Assembly: GCF_000348985.1 (NCBI RefSeq)
Contig: NC_035923.1
Location: forward strand, 806,001-870,000
Source: Huiozyma naganishii CBS 8797
Taxonomy: Eukaryota; Ascomycota; Saccharomycetes; Saccharomycetales; Saccharomycetaceae
Reading direction: 5' to 3'
Length of the DNA: 64,000 nucleotides
Shown here: piece by piece, positions 29,337 through 39,677 of the stretch
Position numbering within the stretch: position 1 is the first letter of the stretch
Layout: each line of letters begins with the position of its first letter
The notes under the pieces: generated by a model
The model's database searches: none
What the model was told of the DNA's origin: nothing
Seen by the model: only the letters and a program-made list of their open reading frames with translations
Made by a program: the position numbers and the translations under genes

Positions 29337-29540
29337 AAAAAAGGAAAAAACATCACAAAAAAAAACAAAAAAGAAAGGAAAAAGAACGTCATAGCGCTTA
29401 GTTTCTGTGGTTTTTACTCACAAACAGTGTAGTTACCAGCCTAACTGTTTTCATTTCATTTCTTGCCATCCATCCCCCACTCGAATTTAATGTCCGTTCC
29501 CCCGGCTTAATTAATCACTCATACGAGGAGACGATAAAGA

Positions 29541-29548
29541 TATAAAAG
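29541..29548 (+). promoter_or_regulatory. TATA box of the HXT gene
   Basis: TATAAAAG fits the TATAWAWR consensus and lies 122 bp before the ATG, as expected for a strongly regulated yeast gene. Confidence 0.6.
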
Positions 29549-29662
29549 CGAAAGGAATCGAGTTTTCTTAGTTATAATCTTGTTCATATTTCTTTCTACT
29601 ACTTTTTTATTGTACGGAACACCAACCAACAAGTATCCATATCTTAAAACACCAATTAAAAT

Positions 29663-31336
29663 ATGGATTCTACACCAGACGCTATAAGTCCCTCAAAGTC
29701 GAATTCGTCTATTGATGATGGATTCGAATCTAACAATTCAAAAATTATCAACCAAAAGGATGACATTCAACAATCTGAGTGTGAAATTGAGTCCCCAAAC
29801 AACAATAAAAGTGCCTTAATGGCCGTTGCACTTTCGTGTGGTATGGTCGCTTTCGGTGGTTTCATTTTTGGTTGGGATACTGGTACTATTTCAGGTTTCG
29901 TTGCTCAAACAGATTTCTTAAGAAGATTTGGTCAAAAAAATGCAGATGGTACCCACTATTTGTCCAAGGTTAGAACTGGTCTAGTTGTCTCTATTTTCAA
30001 CATTGGTTGTGCCATCGGTGGTTTAGTTCTAGCCAAATTGGGTGACACTCACGGTCGTAAATTGGCTTTGGCTATTGTCGTCTCCATCTACATTGTCGGT
30101 ATTGTTATTCAAATTGCATCCATTAACAAATGGTACCAATATTTCATTGGTAGAATTATTTCAGGTCTAGGTGTCGGTGGTATTTCCGTTCTGTCGCCCA
30201 TGTTAATTTCCGAGGTGTCTCCAAAGCAACTGAGAGGTACGTTGGTCTCCAGTTATCAACTGATGATCACATTGGGTATCTTCCTAGGTTACTGTACCAA
30301 CTTCGGTACCAAGAACTACGACAACTCTGTTCAGTGGAGAGTTCCATTGGGGTTGAGTTTTGCCTGGGCTTTACTGATGATTGGTGGTTTGTCTTTTGTT
30401 CCAGAATCCCCACGTTACTTGATCGAAAAGGGTAGGATGGATGAAGCTAGAGATTCTCTTGCCCAAGCCAACAAATGTGCCCCAGATCATCCATTTGTGC
30501 AACATGAATTGGATACCATTTCAGCTAGTGTTGAAGAAACCAGAGCTGCCGGTGATGCCACGTGGATGGAATTGTTCAAACCATTTATGTTCAAGCGTAC
30601 GTCTATGGGTGTTATGATTCAATCTCTACAACAGTTGACTGGTGACAATTACTTTTTCTACTACGGTACTATTGTTTTCAAGGCTGTCGGTTTGGAAGAC
30701 TCGTTTGAAACCTCAATTGTCTTCGGTGTTGTAAACTTCTTTTCCACCTGTTGTTCTCTATACACTGTCGACAGATTTGGCCGTCGTAACTGTTTGTTGT
30801 GGGGTGCCGTTGGCATGATTTGCTGTTACGTTGTATATGCCTCCGTCGGTGTTACCAGATTATGGGCTGATGGTCAAGACAATCCATCCAAGGGTGCAGG
30901 TAACTGTATGATTTGCTTTGCCTGTTTCTACATTTTCTGTTTCGCCACTACCTGGGCTCCAATTGCCTACGTCATTATTTCTGAAACTTTCCCATTGAGA
31001 ATCAAGTCCAAGGCTATGTCTCTGGCTACCGCCTCCAACTGGATTTGGGGTTTCTTGATTAGTTTCTTCACTCCATTCATCACTCAAGCCATCAACTTCT
31101 CGTACGGTTACGTTTTCATGGGCTGTATGGTTTTTGCCTACTTCTACGTCTTCTTCTTCGTCTCTGAGACCAAGGGTCTAACTCTAGAAGAAGTCGAAGT
31201 CATGTACAGCGAAGGTGTTCTGCCATGGAAGTCTTCTGCCTGGGTTCCACCTTCCAGAAGAGCTGCTGATTATGATGTTGATGCCTTGATGCACGACGAT
31301 GTTCCCTTCTACAAGAGAGTCTTTGCCAGAAACTAA
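29663..31336 (+). CDS. Low/high-affinity hexose transporter (HXT family)
   Basis: This is a 12-membrane-segment sugar porter of the major facilitator superfamily, moving glucose and related hexoses into the cell. The 557 residues show the family marks in order: [11 protein letters not shown] in the first segment, [51 protein letters not shown] and [13 protein letters not shown]. The N- and C-terminal tails are cytosolic. Codon use is strongly biased to preferred codons (GGT, GTC, TTG), which suggests high expression. S. cerevisiae has HXT5, HXT1 and HXT4 in this interval; here there is only one, so no single HXT number is assigned. Confidence 0.95.
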   Translation: MDSTPDAISPSKSNSSIDDGFESNNSKIINQKDDIQQSECEIESPNNNKSALMAVALSCGMVAFGGFIFGWDTGTISGFVAQTDFLRRFGQKNADGTHYLSKVRTGLVVSIFNIGCAIGGLVLAKLGDTHGRKLALAIVVSIYIVGIVIQIASINKWYQYFIGRIISGLGVGGISVLSPMLISEVSPKQLRGTLVSSYQLMITLGIFLGYCTNFGTKNYDNSVQWRVPLGLSFAWALLMIGGLSFVPESPRYLIEKGRMDEARDSLAQANKCAPDHPFVQHELDTISASVEETRAAGDATWMELFKPFMFKRTSMGVMIQSLQQLTGDNYFFYYGTIVFKAVGLEDSFETSIVFGVVNFFSTCCSLYTVDRFGRRNCLLWGAVGMICCYVVYASVGVTRLWADGQDNPSKGAGNCMICFACFYIFCFATTWAPIAYVIISETFPLRIKSKAMSLATASNWIWGFLISFFTPFITQAINFSYGYVFMGCMVFAYFYVFFFVSETKGLTLEEVEVMYSEGVLPWKSSAWVPPSRRAADYDVDALMHDDVPFYKRVFARN

Positions 31337-31737
31337 GTTTTCGGCCATTGATTTCTTCGTTTTTACCTCCTATCAACAGGAAAAAAATAGGTTAACAGGC
31401 CATCTGTTGGTTTTAAACCAAATGGGTTAAAGACACCTATCATAATTGCACATACATTTTTATTACGAAGTCGGAGTTTATACAGATACATTATTACATA
31501 TACAAATTACATTATTAAATTTTAAGAAAGCCTTCTTTCATATCTCGAGTTCCTCATTTTATTCTTGTTTTGAGAAAATATTCTCGAAAATGTTTCAGTT
31601 TCTGACTTTAAAAGGTCAGATTCTAGGGAAAGAAGTTGTGTTCAGAGGGTTAGCATCCTGCTGAACTGCATTTACACAAGTGTTGATGGTCTAACTTTGC
31701 CTCGAGGGTACAGCATATCTTATTTCATTTTTTTGGA
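31337..31737. other. HXT 3' region / MSR1 promoter
   Basis: About 400 bp of AT-rich DNA between two plus-strand genes. No RNA gene or repeat is recognised. Confidence 0.4.
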
Positions 31738-33651
31738 ATGCTTTATTCCAGGTGGAAGGCCTTTACTAAAGGATTCTCGTATCTTCGGCACACACCAGAG
31801 GAATGCAGGTTGAAGGGGCAAAGTTTCCGATCATATAGGCCGGTGTACTTATTTTGCCGCTTCCAGCACACTACGACACAGAGTCTCAGTAAGGAGCCTT
31901 CAACGTTTCCAAGTAACGTACTTGTTGAGACACGCACAGAAATAGCAAAAAAATTGCATGAGTTGTCAGGAATTGACAAACATTTCATTTACGAGAGTAT
32001 TGACCGACCAAATAAACTCGATTCCGGCGATTTATTACTTCCAGTGCCCAGATTAAAATACAAATGCAATAGCTACAAGGAATTGGCCAAACAATGGGCC
32101 GCTGGACTTTCTCAGCTGCCGTGCTGCGAAAAAGTTGTGGCCAGTGGCCCATTTATCCAGTTCTTCCTCAATCACTTGCTCTTAACCACTAGTAGCATCC
32201 CATGCATTCTCCAACAGAGCGACAACTACGGCCGATCTGATTTACTCCTGGGCAAGAGAACCTTAATCGAGTACTCCTCCCCCAATATAGCTAAGCCATT
32301 CCATGCGGGGCATCTACGATCAACAATAATTGGCGGCTTTCTATCCAATCTGCATGAAACACTTGGGTCTGATGTCATCCGAATGAATTACTTAGGGGAT
32401 TGGGGAAGGCAATTTGGGATCCTTGCAGTGGGGTTTGAGATGTTTGGTGATGAGACTAAACTGGAACAGGACCCTATATACCACCTGTTTGACGTTTACG
32501 TAAGAATCAACAAGGAAATGCTAAAAGAAGAAAATTCAACCTTGCCGTCAAACTCGATAAAGAGCAAAGTGAGGACGTATTTCAAGAATATGGAAGAAGG
32601 TGATCCCTCTGCACTACAGCTTTGGAAACGACTTCGGGATTTGTCGATCCAAAAATATGCAGAAACCTATTCCAAGCTGAACATTAAGTTTGACTCTTAC
32701 TCGGGAGAATCAAGTGTGCCTCCAGACACCGTCAGACAGGTCCTACAAAGGTTGGGTGAAAAGGGACTGACTTATAAAGACAACGGTGCAACCGCCGTGG
32801 ACCTGTCCGTTTACAGCAAAAACTTGGGACAGGTTATTATTCAGAAATCCGATGATACATCACTGTACGTTACGAGGGATATTGGGGCTGCTGTATCTCG
32901 TTATGAGAAATATCATTTTGACAAAATGATATACGTCATTTCCTCTCAACAGGATCTTTACATGTCTCAACTATTCAAAATACTGGAGCTATTGGGGTAC
33001 GAATGGGCCAAAGACTTGGCCCATGTAAATTTCGGAATGGTTAAAGGGATGTCCACCCGCAAGGGAAACGTCGTATTTTTGGACACAATAATAAACGAGG
33101 CGACGAACCGAATGTTACAGGTGTTACAAGGCAACCCTCAGAAATGCAAGCAAGTCAGTGATCCATACGACACTGCACAAAAGATAGCTATATCTGCTAT
33201 TATGATACAGGATATGCAAAGTAAAAGGGTAAACAATTACGACTTCAAATGGGATAGAATGCTCTCCTTTGAGGGGGACACTGGTCCGTATTTGGAATAC
33301 ACACATTCTCGGTTATACTCTATTGGGGAAAAGTGCTCGGATATCACAATGAAAGATTGTAAAACGGCTGACTTTACTTTATTAACGGAACCATTGGCTA
33401 TCAATCTCGTGAGATTGCTAGTACAGTATCCTGATGTACTGCTGAAATCATTAACCACAATGGAGCCATCCACAGTTGTCTCCTATCTGTTTAGAGTTGC
33501 ACACCAAGTTTCCTCCTGTTACAACGTTCTCTGGGTTGCAGGGCAAGAACCGCGCGTTGCTGCGGCTCGTCTTGCTCTGTATTGCTCGGCAAAACAAGTA
33601 CTTAAAAACGGGATGAGACTTATCGGACTGACGCCAGTGAACAGAATGTGA
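31738..33651 (+). CDS. MSR1: Mitochondrial arginyl-tRNA synthetase
   Basis: This class I synthetase charges mitochondrial tRNA-Arg. The 637 residues (S. cerevisiae Msr1 643) start with a basic, acid-poor presequence (MLYSRWKAFTKGFSYL...) typical of matrix targeting. The HIGH-type motif appears as SPNIAKPFHAGHLRS near residue 183. The KMSKS-like loop is the degenerate MSTRKG found in arginyl enzymes. The C-terminal anticodon-binding domain ends LIGLTPVNRM. The cytosolic enzyme (YDR341C) is its ohnolog in S. cerevisiae, but the presequence and the place beside YNG2 support MSR1. The frame is intact. Confidence 0.94.
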   Translation: MLYSRWKAFTKGFSYLRHTPEECRLKGQSFRSYRPVYLFCRFQHTTTQSLSKEPSTFPSNVLVETRTEIAKKLHELSGIDKHFIYESIDRPNKLDSGDLLLPVPRLKYKCNSYKELAKQWAAGLSQLPCCEKVVASGPFIQFFLNHLLLTTSSIPCILQQSDNYGRSDLLLGKRTLIEYSSPNIAKPFHAGHLRSTIIGGFLSNLHETLGSDVIRMNYLGDWGRQFGILAVGFEMFGDETKLEQDPIYHLFDVYVRINKEMLKEENSTLPSNSIKSKVRTYFKNMEEGDPSALQLWKRLRDLSIQKYAETYSKLNIKFDSYSGESSVPPDTVRQVLQRLGEKGLTYKDNGATAVDLSVYSKNLGQVIIQKSDDTSLYVTRDIGAAVSRYEKYHFDKMIYVISSQQDLYMSQLFKILELLGYEWAKDLAHVNFGMVKGMSTRKGNVVFLDTIINEATNRMLQVLQGNPQKCKQVSDPYDTAQKIAISAIMIQDMQSKRVNNYDFKWDRMLSFEGDTGPYLEYTHSRLYSIGEKCSDITMKDCKTADFTLLTEPLAINLVRLLVQYPDVLLKSLTTMEPSTVVSYLFRVAHQVSSCYNVLWVAGQEPRVAAARLALYCSAKQVLKNGMRLIGLTPVNRM

Positions 33652-33833
33652 AACGAGAACGCAGCTTGCAAACAGCATCCTTGTACATAGACATGTTAGT
33701 AATACTCATACCACCGACCAAAAAAAAATAATACTTAACAAAAATAAAACAGCCAGTCGATCAGCTACATGTATGCCAAATATAAGTTCGATGGTACTTT
33801 GAACACCACCAGCCACACCCACATCACGTTAAC

Positions 33834-34673
33834 ATGGATCCAAGTTTGGTGTTGGAGGAGACCGTTCAAGATGTGTCCAACTTGGATGCAGAGTTTCGTT
33901 ACATGCTAGAGGAGATGAGAGGCACAGATGCAGAGTTGCAGGAAAGACGGAAGAAATGTCAACAAAAGGAGGCTCAGATGCACAAGTTTATACGACAGAA
34001 CGGATCGATCACCGAGTTCCCCAAGGAGGATACGGTAGAGAGGGAGCTCCATGACAGTCTGGCCGCTTTCAAAGAGTTGCAGAGGGATAAAATACTGTTA
34101 GCCAATACATCCTTATTTCTTGTGTCAAGGCACTTGGAAAAACTAGATAAAAGTATCGCCATCCTAGAGGAGGACGGTGTATTAGCACCACTGGAAGACG
34201 AGTTGGAATCGGTACCGGATTCCGGTAGAGAAGACTCTGTATCCAGTGTGACAATGGAGAGAAACAAACGTCTTTCCGCCGCCGTCCCTACGGATGGTTC
34301 AAGTCTCAAGAAAAAGAAATACATGCGCTCGGTGTCCATTGACAAAGACAGCGATTTTTCGAAGCAGGCCACACGGAAAACCATATCTCCAGTACGAATA
34401 TCTGATAATGACATCGACACGGACACACAGAAGTACGACGATGAACTCTTTTCCAACAACGCGGAAAACGACGAAGAGGACAAAACGCTCTACTGCTTCT
34501 GTCAGAGTGTGTCCTACGGCGAAATGGTGGCCTGTGACGGACCCAACTGCAAGTACGAATGGTTCCACTACTCCTGCGTGAACCTGAAGGAGCCACCAAA
34601 GGGCACCTGGTACTGTCCGGATTGCAAAGAAGAAATGCTCCGGGAAAAGACGCCCAAGAAGAAAAAAGCGTAA
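33834..34673 (+). CDS. YNG2: NuA4 histone acetyltransferase subunit, ING family
   Basis: Yng2 is the ING-type subunit of the NuA4/Piccolo complex and binds methylated H3K4. The 279-residue product (S. cerevisiae 282) has an N-terminal ING helical region (about 1-105) and a Ser/Asp-rich linker. A C-terminal PHD finger runs from about 216 to 268, with zinc ligands visible in LYCFCQSVSYGEM, CDGPNC, WFHYSC and WYCPDC. A lysine-rich end (PKKKKA) follows. It corresponds to YHR090C and lies directly before GAR1, as in S. cerevisiae. Confidence 0.95.
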   Translation: MDPSLVLEETVQDVSNLDAEFRYMLEEMRGTDAELQERRKKCQQKEAQMHKFIRQNGSITEFPKEDTVERELHDSLAAFKELQRDKILLANTSLFLVSRHLEKLDKSIAILEEDGVLAPLEDELESVPDSGREDSVSSVTMERNKRLSAAVPTDGSSLKKKKYMRSVSIDKDSDFSKQATRKTISPVRISDNDIDTDTQKYDDELFSNNAENDEEDKTLYCFCQSVSYGEMVACDGPNCKYEWFHYSCVNLKEPPKGTWYCPDCKEEMLREKTPKKKKA

Positions 34674-34844
34674 GCACTAAAATCCTCTCCCTTGAGAAAC
34701 CTCGACATTATCCCTGCCGATAGACTCACGGACACAGTCCATGCTCAATGGTCATCGGCTTAGAAGAAGCCGTTCGATCACGTGCCGCAAATATATTTTT
34801 GAGACTCAAAAAAAAAAAACAAAAAGCGAAAAAAAAAACTAGAC

Positions 34845-34867
34845 TGAAAATTTTTTTTCTAGATGAG
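34845..34867 (+). promoter_or_regulatory. RRPE- and PAC-like elements of the GAR1 promoter
   Basis: TGAAAATTTT (RRPE-like) at 34845-34854 is followed by the PAC core GATGAG at 34862-34867. They sit about 105-125 bp before the GAR1 ATG. This pair is typical of ribosome-biogenesis genes (Stb3/Sfp1 and Dot6/Tod6 control in S. cerevisiae). Confidence 0.55.
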
Positions 34868-34971
34868 CTCTTCATGTCGAAGACGGTCTATTGCAATGGG
34901 TCTTTGATATTTGAGCAGCAGTACGGTGAATCCATTGGTTTATCTACGTTCACAATCAGCCAATTAGTACA

Positions 34972-35661
34972 ATGAGTTTCAGAGGTGGTAACAGAGGTGG
35001 CCGTGGTGGCTTCCGTGGAGGCCGCGGGGGCTCCAGAGGTGGGTTTGGCGGTCGTGCTCAATTCCAGCAAGGTCCACCAGACAGTGTTTTGGAAATGGGT
35101 GCTTTCATGCATCCCTGTGAGAACGAGATTGTGTGTCGTTCCATAAACACGAAGGTTCCATACTTCAACGCTCCGATCTACTTGGAAAACAAAACACAAG
35201 TCGGTAAAGTGGATGAGATTCTAGGTCCTTTGAACGAGGTTTTTTTCACGATCAAGTGTTCCGAGGGTGTCCAAGCGAACAGCTTCAAAGACGGTGACAA
35301 ATTCTACATTGCTCCAGACAAGCTGCTGCCAATAGAACGTTTCATCCCCAAGCCAAAGGTTGCTGGTCCTCCCAAATCGAAGTCTAAGAAGAAGAAGTCT
35401 GCTGGTGCTCCAGCCGGCCGTGGCGGTTCCAGAGGCGGTTTCGGTGGCCGTGGTGGCTCGAGAGGCGGTTTCGGTGGTTCCAGAGGTGGCTTCGGTGGCA
35501 CGAGAGGCGGGTCCAGAGGTGGCTTTGGTGGCCGTGGTGGCTCGAGAGGTGGCTTTGGTGGCTCAAGAGGTGGTTCCAGAGGTGGTTTCGGCGGCCGTGG
35601 CGGTTCCAGAGGTGGCTTTGGCGGCTCCAGAGGTGGTTCCAGAGGAGGGTTCAGAAGTTAA
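34972..35661 (+). CDS. GAR1: H/ACA snoRNP protein Gar1
   Basis: Gar1 is one of four core proteins of H/ACA particles, which pseudouridylate rRNA in the nucleolus. The 229-residue product has a short RGG-rich N-terminus (residues 2-27) and the conserved Gar1 beta-barrel (about 38-130: [36 protein letters not shown]). A Lys/Pro linker leads to a long RGG tail from about 150 to the end made of GGSRGGFGG units. The tail is longer than in S. cerevisiae (205 aa in total). The repeats are also near-identical at DNA level, so this part can change length easily. Confidence 0.96.
   Translation: MSFRGGNRGGRGGFRGGRGGSRGGFGGRAQFQQGPPDSVLEMGAFMHPCENEIVCRSINTKVPYFNAPIYLENKTQVGKVDEILGPLNEVFFTIKCSEGVQANSFKDGDKFYIAPDKLLPIERFIPKPKVAGPPKSKSKKKKSAGAPAGRGGSRGGFGGRGGSRGGFGGSRGGFGGTRGGSRGGFGGRGGSRGGFGGSRGGSRGGFGGRGGSRGGFGGSRGGSRGGFRS
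35405..35658 (+). repeat. Minisatellite encoding the Gar1 RGG tail
   Basis: Imperfect tandem copies of a 21-27 bp unit encode GGSRGGFGG and [10 protein letters not shown]. Synonymous changes are few, with blocks such as CGTGGTGGCTCGAGAGG recurring. Confidence 0.8.
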
Positions 35662-36005
35662 TTGGTTCCAAATCATCATTCACTTACTTATTAGATTCCG
35701 AGTTCTACTCTACTTTGTATAATATATAATGCGAATTATATGGTAAAAGAAAAGAAAAACAGTATATTACTAAACGATACAGAGGACTGTTCCTCCCCCT
35801 AACAGAATTAAACACATGCTGCGATCCCCAGAGTATTCTCTTTGCACATTGGGTAATCTATATTACAGTGACAACGTTTATTACACATATTAATACGAGC
35901 TTTTAGGTATAAATAAAACGATTAACGGAACATAAAACATTCCTTTTGTCAAGCGTGCAACAGTCTTTGAATTTATAAAATATGATCAAACTCTTATTAT
36001 CGCAT
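35662..36005. other. GAR1/MSN5 convergent 3' region
   Basis: About 340 bp of AT-rich DNA between the ends of two convergent genes. It probably holds both terminators. No other feature is seen. Confidence 0.45.
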
Positions 36006-39000
36006 CTACGCCGATTCAAAAAGATTGGCAAATGCGCCGTTTTCAGTCGCAGGGTCATCCAACAGATCACTTGGATCTTTATGTTTCTGTATCAATTTCT
36101 CGTTGACTCTCCTCAAATTTGCCTCTCTCTTCTCCTGTCTCTTCCTTTCGACTGCTCCGTGGCTATCTTCGGTATCATCTACACTACCATTGGCCCTTTT
36201 GACATGATCAAAAAAATCGATCATCAACGCGCGCTGATTCTTGTAATTCTCGACTTTCCTCAAATTGTCATATAGTGAATCAATATCGTAACCGTGGGAG
36301 AGTTCAAACAGATATTCCCTTGTAGAGGTATATTCCCTGCAGAGCGTCAAAAATAAAACCGTGAATATGTACATCCCCTCGTAGAACGAGTCTCTGTACG
36401 TGTTTTGGGATACCAGGGTATGTAACAGTGTTTTCATGACTTCAAAGGAGAAAAACTGGTCCACACTTTCATCCTTGATTAGAACATCTGCTAGGCAAGA
36501 TTTCATTATAAGCATTGCGTTGAAGGAGCACTTGCTGTCCTTGAATGATATCAAATGGTTCAAAAGTTTCAAAAAGGAGGCCAGCGTATTCATATCAGTA
36601 AATATGATCTTTCTCATCTTCACTTGGTGCGTGTTTAGCTTTTGTTTGGAGTTTGGACCCACTTGTCCTATGCAGTCCAATAACATCAAAACAACTACCG
36701 TTGTCAGTTGCCGTAGGAGGTTCTCCTCCAGAATCTCTTCTGTAACCTCGTCATCGTCTCTTGGACCCGCTGAGGAGTCGTTATCGTTCATAATACCGGA
36801 CCATTTCTCACAGAGAAGAATATCCAGAGTTTTGAACAACTTTGGTAAGAAGGCTGGCATAAATTTGGCACTGCAGCTCTCCGGACAGTTTTTCAAGATT
36901 GGCCTAATAGCAACATTTAAAACATGCTTCCAACCATGGGTTGATACGCCAGGACTGATGATAGAAGTACCTGGCTTATAAATAGCTATCGAATCAAGCA
37001 GCATATCTGGCACCTCATCAATCTCAAAAAACACTGACCCCAGTGAAGATATAGCACTGATAACCAGTAAAGTGTATTCCCTCGTGTATCTGACAATATG
37101 ACCGACAGAATCAGCAAAATCTCTTAGCGTCTGCATAGCCTTCATATGTTCGTCGATAAACTCATCCTTAGACTTATTGGATGCTCCAGCTTCCCAGAAC
37201 CTTTCTACTGTCGAATACTTGACAAACGATTGGACAACCACTGGGAGATCTACCCAGCTATCAGGATCGTGGTACGCTGTCAGTTGATACAGAAGTCTCA
37301 TGATGTAGGGGAGAATTGGCACAATCCTGGGTCTCCATAGGTCCTGCAACATCTTGAACTCCTCATCCTTCTTTACACTTTGCATAGAATAGTGGATAAA
37401 CATTCTTGTAGCACGAACCGGAAATAACGTTTGCCAACGTTTGCTTAGATCATTCTTTAATTTCTTGCCCTCTTCGTCAATCGGAATATCCAATAAATTA
37501 CTGTTTTCGTTGATGCCTCTCTTTTGGAAGTATTCTGCAATTTGCACAACACCCAACCTTTCCATAAACCATGGAATGTCGGATAATCCCACTACTGTGC
37601 CCTTGTCAGACCATGCCATCAATTCGGGGTCTACAATTGCAGAGAATCTCTCCTCCTTCCCTTCTAACGAAGATTTCAAAATAATTGTCAGTAGAAAGGA
37701 TTCGAAAGAGATTTTTTCATGGTAAGACAGATTGGGCATAATCCTTGCTACGACACTCTCAAGGTCGGGGTATATTGCTTTAAGGGATTCTGGCATCAGT
37801 AAGGCCATCCTGTTTAATTCGATCCCGCATGCGTACCGCAGTTCTCTCACAGCTTCTGATTTTTCGTTTAGTTCATCCAGATCTATGCCCGGGTAGTCCA
37901 ATGTGGCAGTTGTTATAATCTTTTCAAGTAACATGAAAAGTACATTGTCTTTCAACATCGTAAGGAAAAGTGCAAAGTTCTGGACTAGTTTTTTCAGTAG
38001 CGACGGTTCGCGGATGTTTAATGCTATCAGTTGATTCGACAGAATTTCCAATTTTTGCAAGATATCTTCCAGTTTCGTATCATAGTCATTTTCTGTTGAC
38101 GGATACCATATCTTCCACCGTATACATCCATTAATAAAACACTCAATAATCATGAATTGTGATAACGCACTAAGATACGGCTCCACTTTCGTGTTCAAAA
38201 AGGTAGAGCTCAAGATCTCCTGACCGTAAGGTGAAGCAAAATAGGTGTTTAATCTATCGTTCAACCAGTCGTACGTATAGTCTAGTCTGACACAGGAAAT
38301 CAACCTGATTATGTCTCTAATTTTTTTCCTGTAACTTGAGCAAAAAGATTGATAGTCAGTCTTTGATTGGAAATCGATATCCATGAATTTCTTCGAAACG
38401 TGGTCTTCTATCTGTTCGTAGTATATCAATGCATCTGCGGCAAACTGCAGCAAATCTCGCAAAACATATCTGTCCAACAGAGGTATGAAATCGTCGTTCC
38501 TCAAACACGAGCACCATAGGTCCAAGGTCAGGCCACTGACAATTAGACTCGGATGAAACGTGGCTCTCAAGACAAGTTTCATGTATTTTTCGATCTGGCC
38601 ATTATCATTGTCCACTTTGAACACGCAGACGTAAAGACAACTGACCATATCTACGAATTTCTTGATGATTGGGTATTTTGATTCATCGACACCGTCCTCC
38701 ATATTAAACTGCAAATCACCATAAACTTTATCTAGTATGTCCATGCTGTCAAATACTTTGTTAATCACGAGTTGGTAATGTTCATCGTTATTGTATGGTC
38801 GCGTCAATAGGATGTGCATGGAGTCTAGCGCCATGGATTGAGCTTTCGGTATGCTGCTCAGGAAGCATTGCAATAAGGTGGACAGAACGTCGTTTTTGAT
38901 AATCACTTCGCTCAGTGGCCAGTTCAAGCACGTTTTCAAAGTCTCTAGTAGTCTTATCACATAGGTTGAATTACCTTCTGTTAATGCCACGTTTAGCTCA

Positions 39001-39677
39001 TTGATCCAAACGCTAAACCATCCTTCCTGATTTGCCTTGAACAGTGTCCATTTCTCCGTGAATTTGTACTTCGCGGCAAAGACGTCCATCGGACAAACGA
39101 GCATGACACACAATGGTTGGATGATGGTCATTCTCTTAAGAACGATCATGTCATCCAGGAGAAACACGTCCTCAAACAGGATTCTGAAAATGATTAACGC
39201 CAATTCACGCGATGCTTGGCTAATCCCCCATAGTTCTGTCAAATTACTATCCATATCCACCCACGATTCCACCAGTAGTTCCTCCGTTGGATCACCACCC
39301 TTGAGGGCCTCCCCCCAAGTTCTTTTGGCCACCTCCACCCATAGGTAGGCCAATTTTTCCTTTATATATCTGGGATCTTCGTCTATTACTCTGTAGTTCA
39401 ACTCCATAATGCATTTCCGCAATGTAATTCTCTTTTCCGCGTTATAGTCCTTCCAACTGTGCTTCATGGCATGGGTGATCAAACCCAACCCAAAATGTTT
39501 CACTATAAAATTCGTTGAATTATTCAGGACAATCTCGTATCCCCAAAAAGGTGATTCCTCCTGCAATCTCACCCGATCGAGAAACGTTTGGCTCTTCAGT
39601 CTGTCATTATTGGTCGAGCTCGGCGAGTAAATCACCTCTAGTGCAGCAAGCACCTGTGTGGCGCCAGCAGTGTCCAT
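36006..39677 (-). CDS. MSN5: Karyopherin (exportin-5 type) Msn5
   Basis: Msn5 exports phosphorylated cargo such as Pho4, Crz1, Far1 and Mig1 from the nucleus and also imports RPA. The 1223 residues (S. cerevisiae 1224) align along the length. The N-terminus has the importin-beta-like region (SPFWGYEIVLNNSTNFIVKHFGLGL), followed by FRILFEDVFLLDDMIVLKRMTIIQPLCV and LETLKTCLNWPL. The remainder is HEAT-like helices with an acidic C-terminus. In S. cerevisiae it is YDR335W on chromosome IV, so its place between GAR1 and RPF1 shows which duplicate track kept it here. The frame is intact. Confidence 0.96.
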   Translation of the reverse strand: MDTAGATQVLAALEVIYSPSSTNNDRLKSQTFLDRVRLQEESPFWGYEIVLNNSTNFIVKHFGLGLITHAMKHSWKDYNAEKRITLRKCIMELNYRVIDEDPRYIKEKLAYLWVEVAKRTWGEALKGGDPTEELLVESWVDMDSNLTELWGISQASRELALIIFRILFEDVFLLDDMIVLKRMTIIQPLCVMLVCPMDVFAAKYKFTEKWTLFKANQEGWFSVWINELNVALTEGNSTYVIRLLETLKTCLNWPLSEVIIKNDVLSTLLQCFLSSIPKAQSMALDSMHILLTRPYNNDEHYQLVINKVFDSMDILDKVYGDLQFNMEDGVDESKYPIIKKFVDMVSCLYVCVFKVDNDNGQIEKYMKLVLRATFHPSLIVSGLTLDLWCSCLRNDDFIPLLDRYVLRDLLQFAADALIYYEQIEDHVSKKFMDIDFQSKTDYQSFCSSYRKKIRDIIRLISCVRLDYTYDWLNDRLNTYFASPYGQEILSSTFLNTKVEPYLSALSQFMIIECFINGCIRWKIWYPSTENDYDTKLEDILQKLEILSNQLIALNIREPSLLKKLVQNFALFLTMLKDNVLFMLLEKIITTATLDYPGIDLDELNEKSEAVRELRYACGIELNRMALLMPESLKAIYPDLESVVARIMPNLSYHEKISFESFLLTIILKSSLEGKEERFSAIVDPELMAWSDKGTVVGLSDIPWFMERLGVVQIAEYFQKRGINENSNLLDIPIDEEGKKLKNDLSKRWQTLFPVRATRMFIHYSMQSVKKDEEFKMLQDLWRPRIVPILPYIMRLLYQLTAYHDPDSWVDLPVVVQSFVKYSTVERFWEAGASNKSKDEFIDEHMKAMQTLRDFADSVGHIVRYTREYTLLVISAISSLGSVFFEIDEVPDMLLDSIAIYKPGTSIISPGVSTHGWKHVLNVAIRPILKNCPESCSAKFMPAFLPKLFKTLDILLCEKWSGIMNDNDSSAGPRDDDEVTEEILEENLLRQLTTVVVLMLLDCIGQVGPNSKQKLNTHQVKMRKIIFTDMNTLASFLKLLNHLISFKDSKCSFNAMLIMKSCLADVLIKDESVDQFFSFEVMKTLLHTLVSQNTYRDSFYEGMYIFTVLFLTLCREYTSTREYLFELSHGYDIDSLYDNLRKVENYKNQRALMIDFFDHVKRANGSVDDTEDSHGAVERKRQEKREANLRRVNEKLIQKHKDPSDLLDDPATENGAFANLFESA

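Larger units (their letters stand above)
27166..29662 (+). promoter_or_regulatory. 2.5-kb upstream region of the hexose transporter gene
   Basis: This is one of the longest gene-free stretches in the window. The proximal 1.3 kb is rich in CGGANNA motifs and A/T runs. A CCCCGG (Mig1-like core) lies at 29500-29505 and TATAAAAG at 29541-29548. The distal half shows only short chance ORFs, including a 34-codon one at 27760. HXT promoters in S. cerevisiae are similarly long and controlled by Rgt1, Mig1 and Std1/Mth1 signalling. No relic of the neighbouring HXT genes is recognised. Confidence 0.6.

Noticed and set aside
34777..34867. Centromere-like start: ATCACGTG (CDEI) followed by 80 bp of A/T-rich DNA
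   Set aside because: No CDEIII (TTTCCGAA core) follows at the right distance, and the A/T runs are part of the GAR1 promoter with RRPE/PAC. The CACGTG is more simply a Cbf1-type site.
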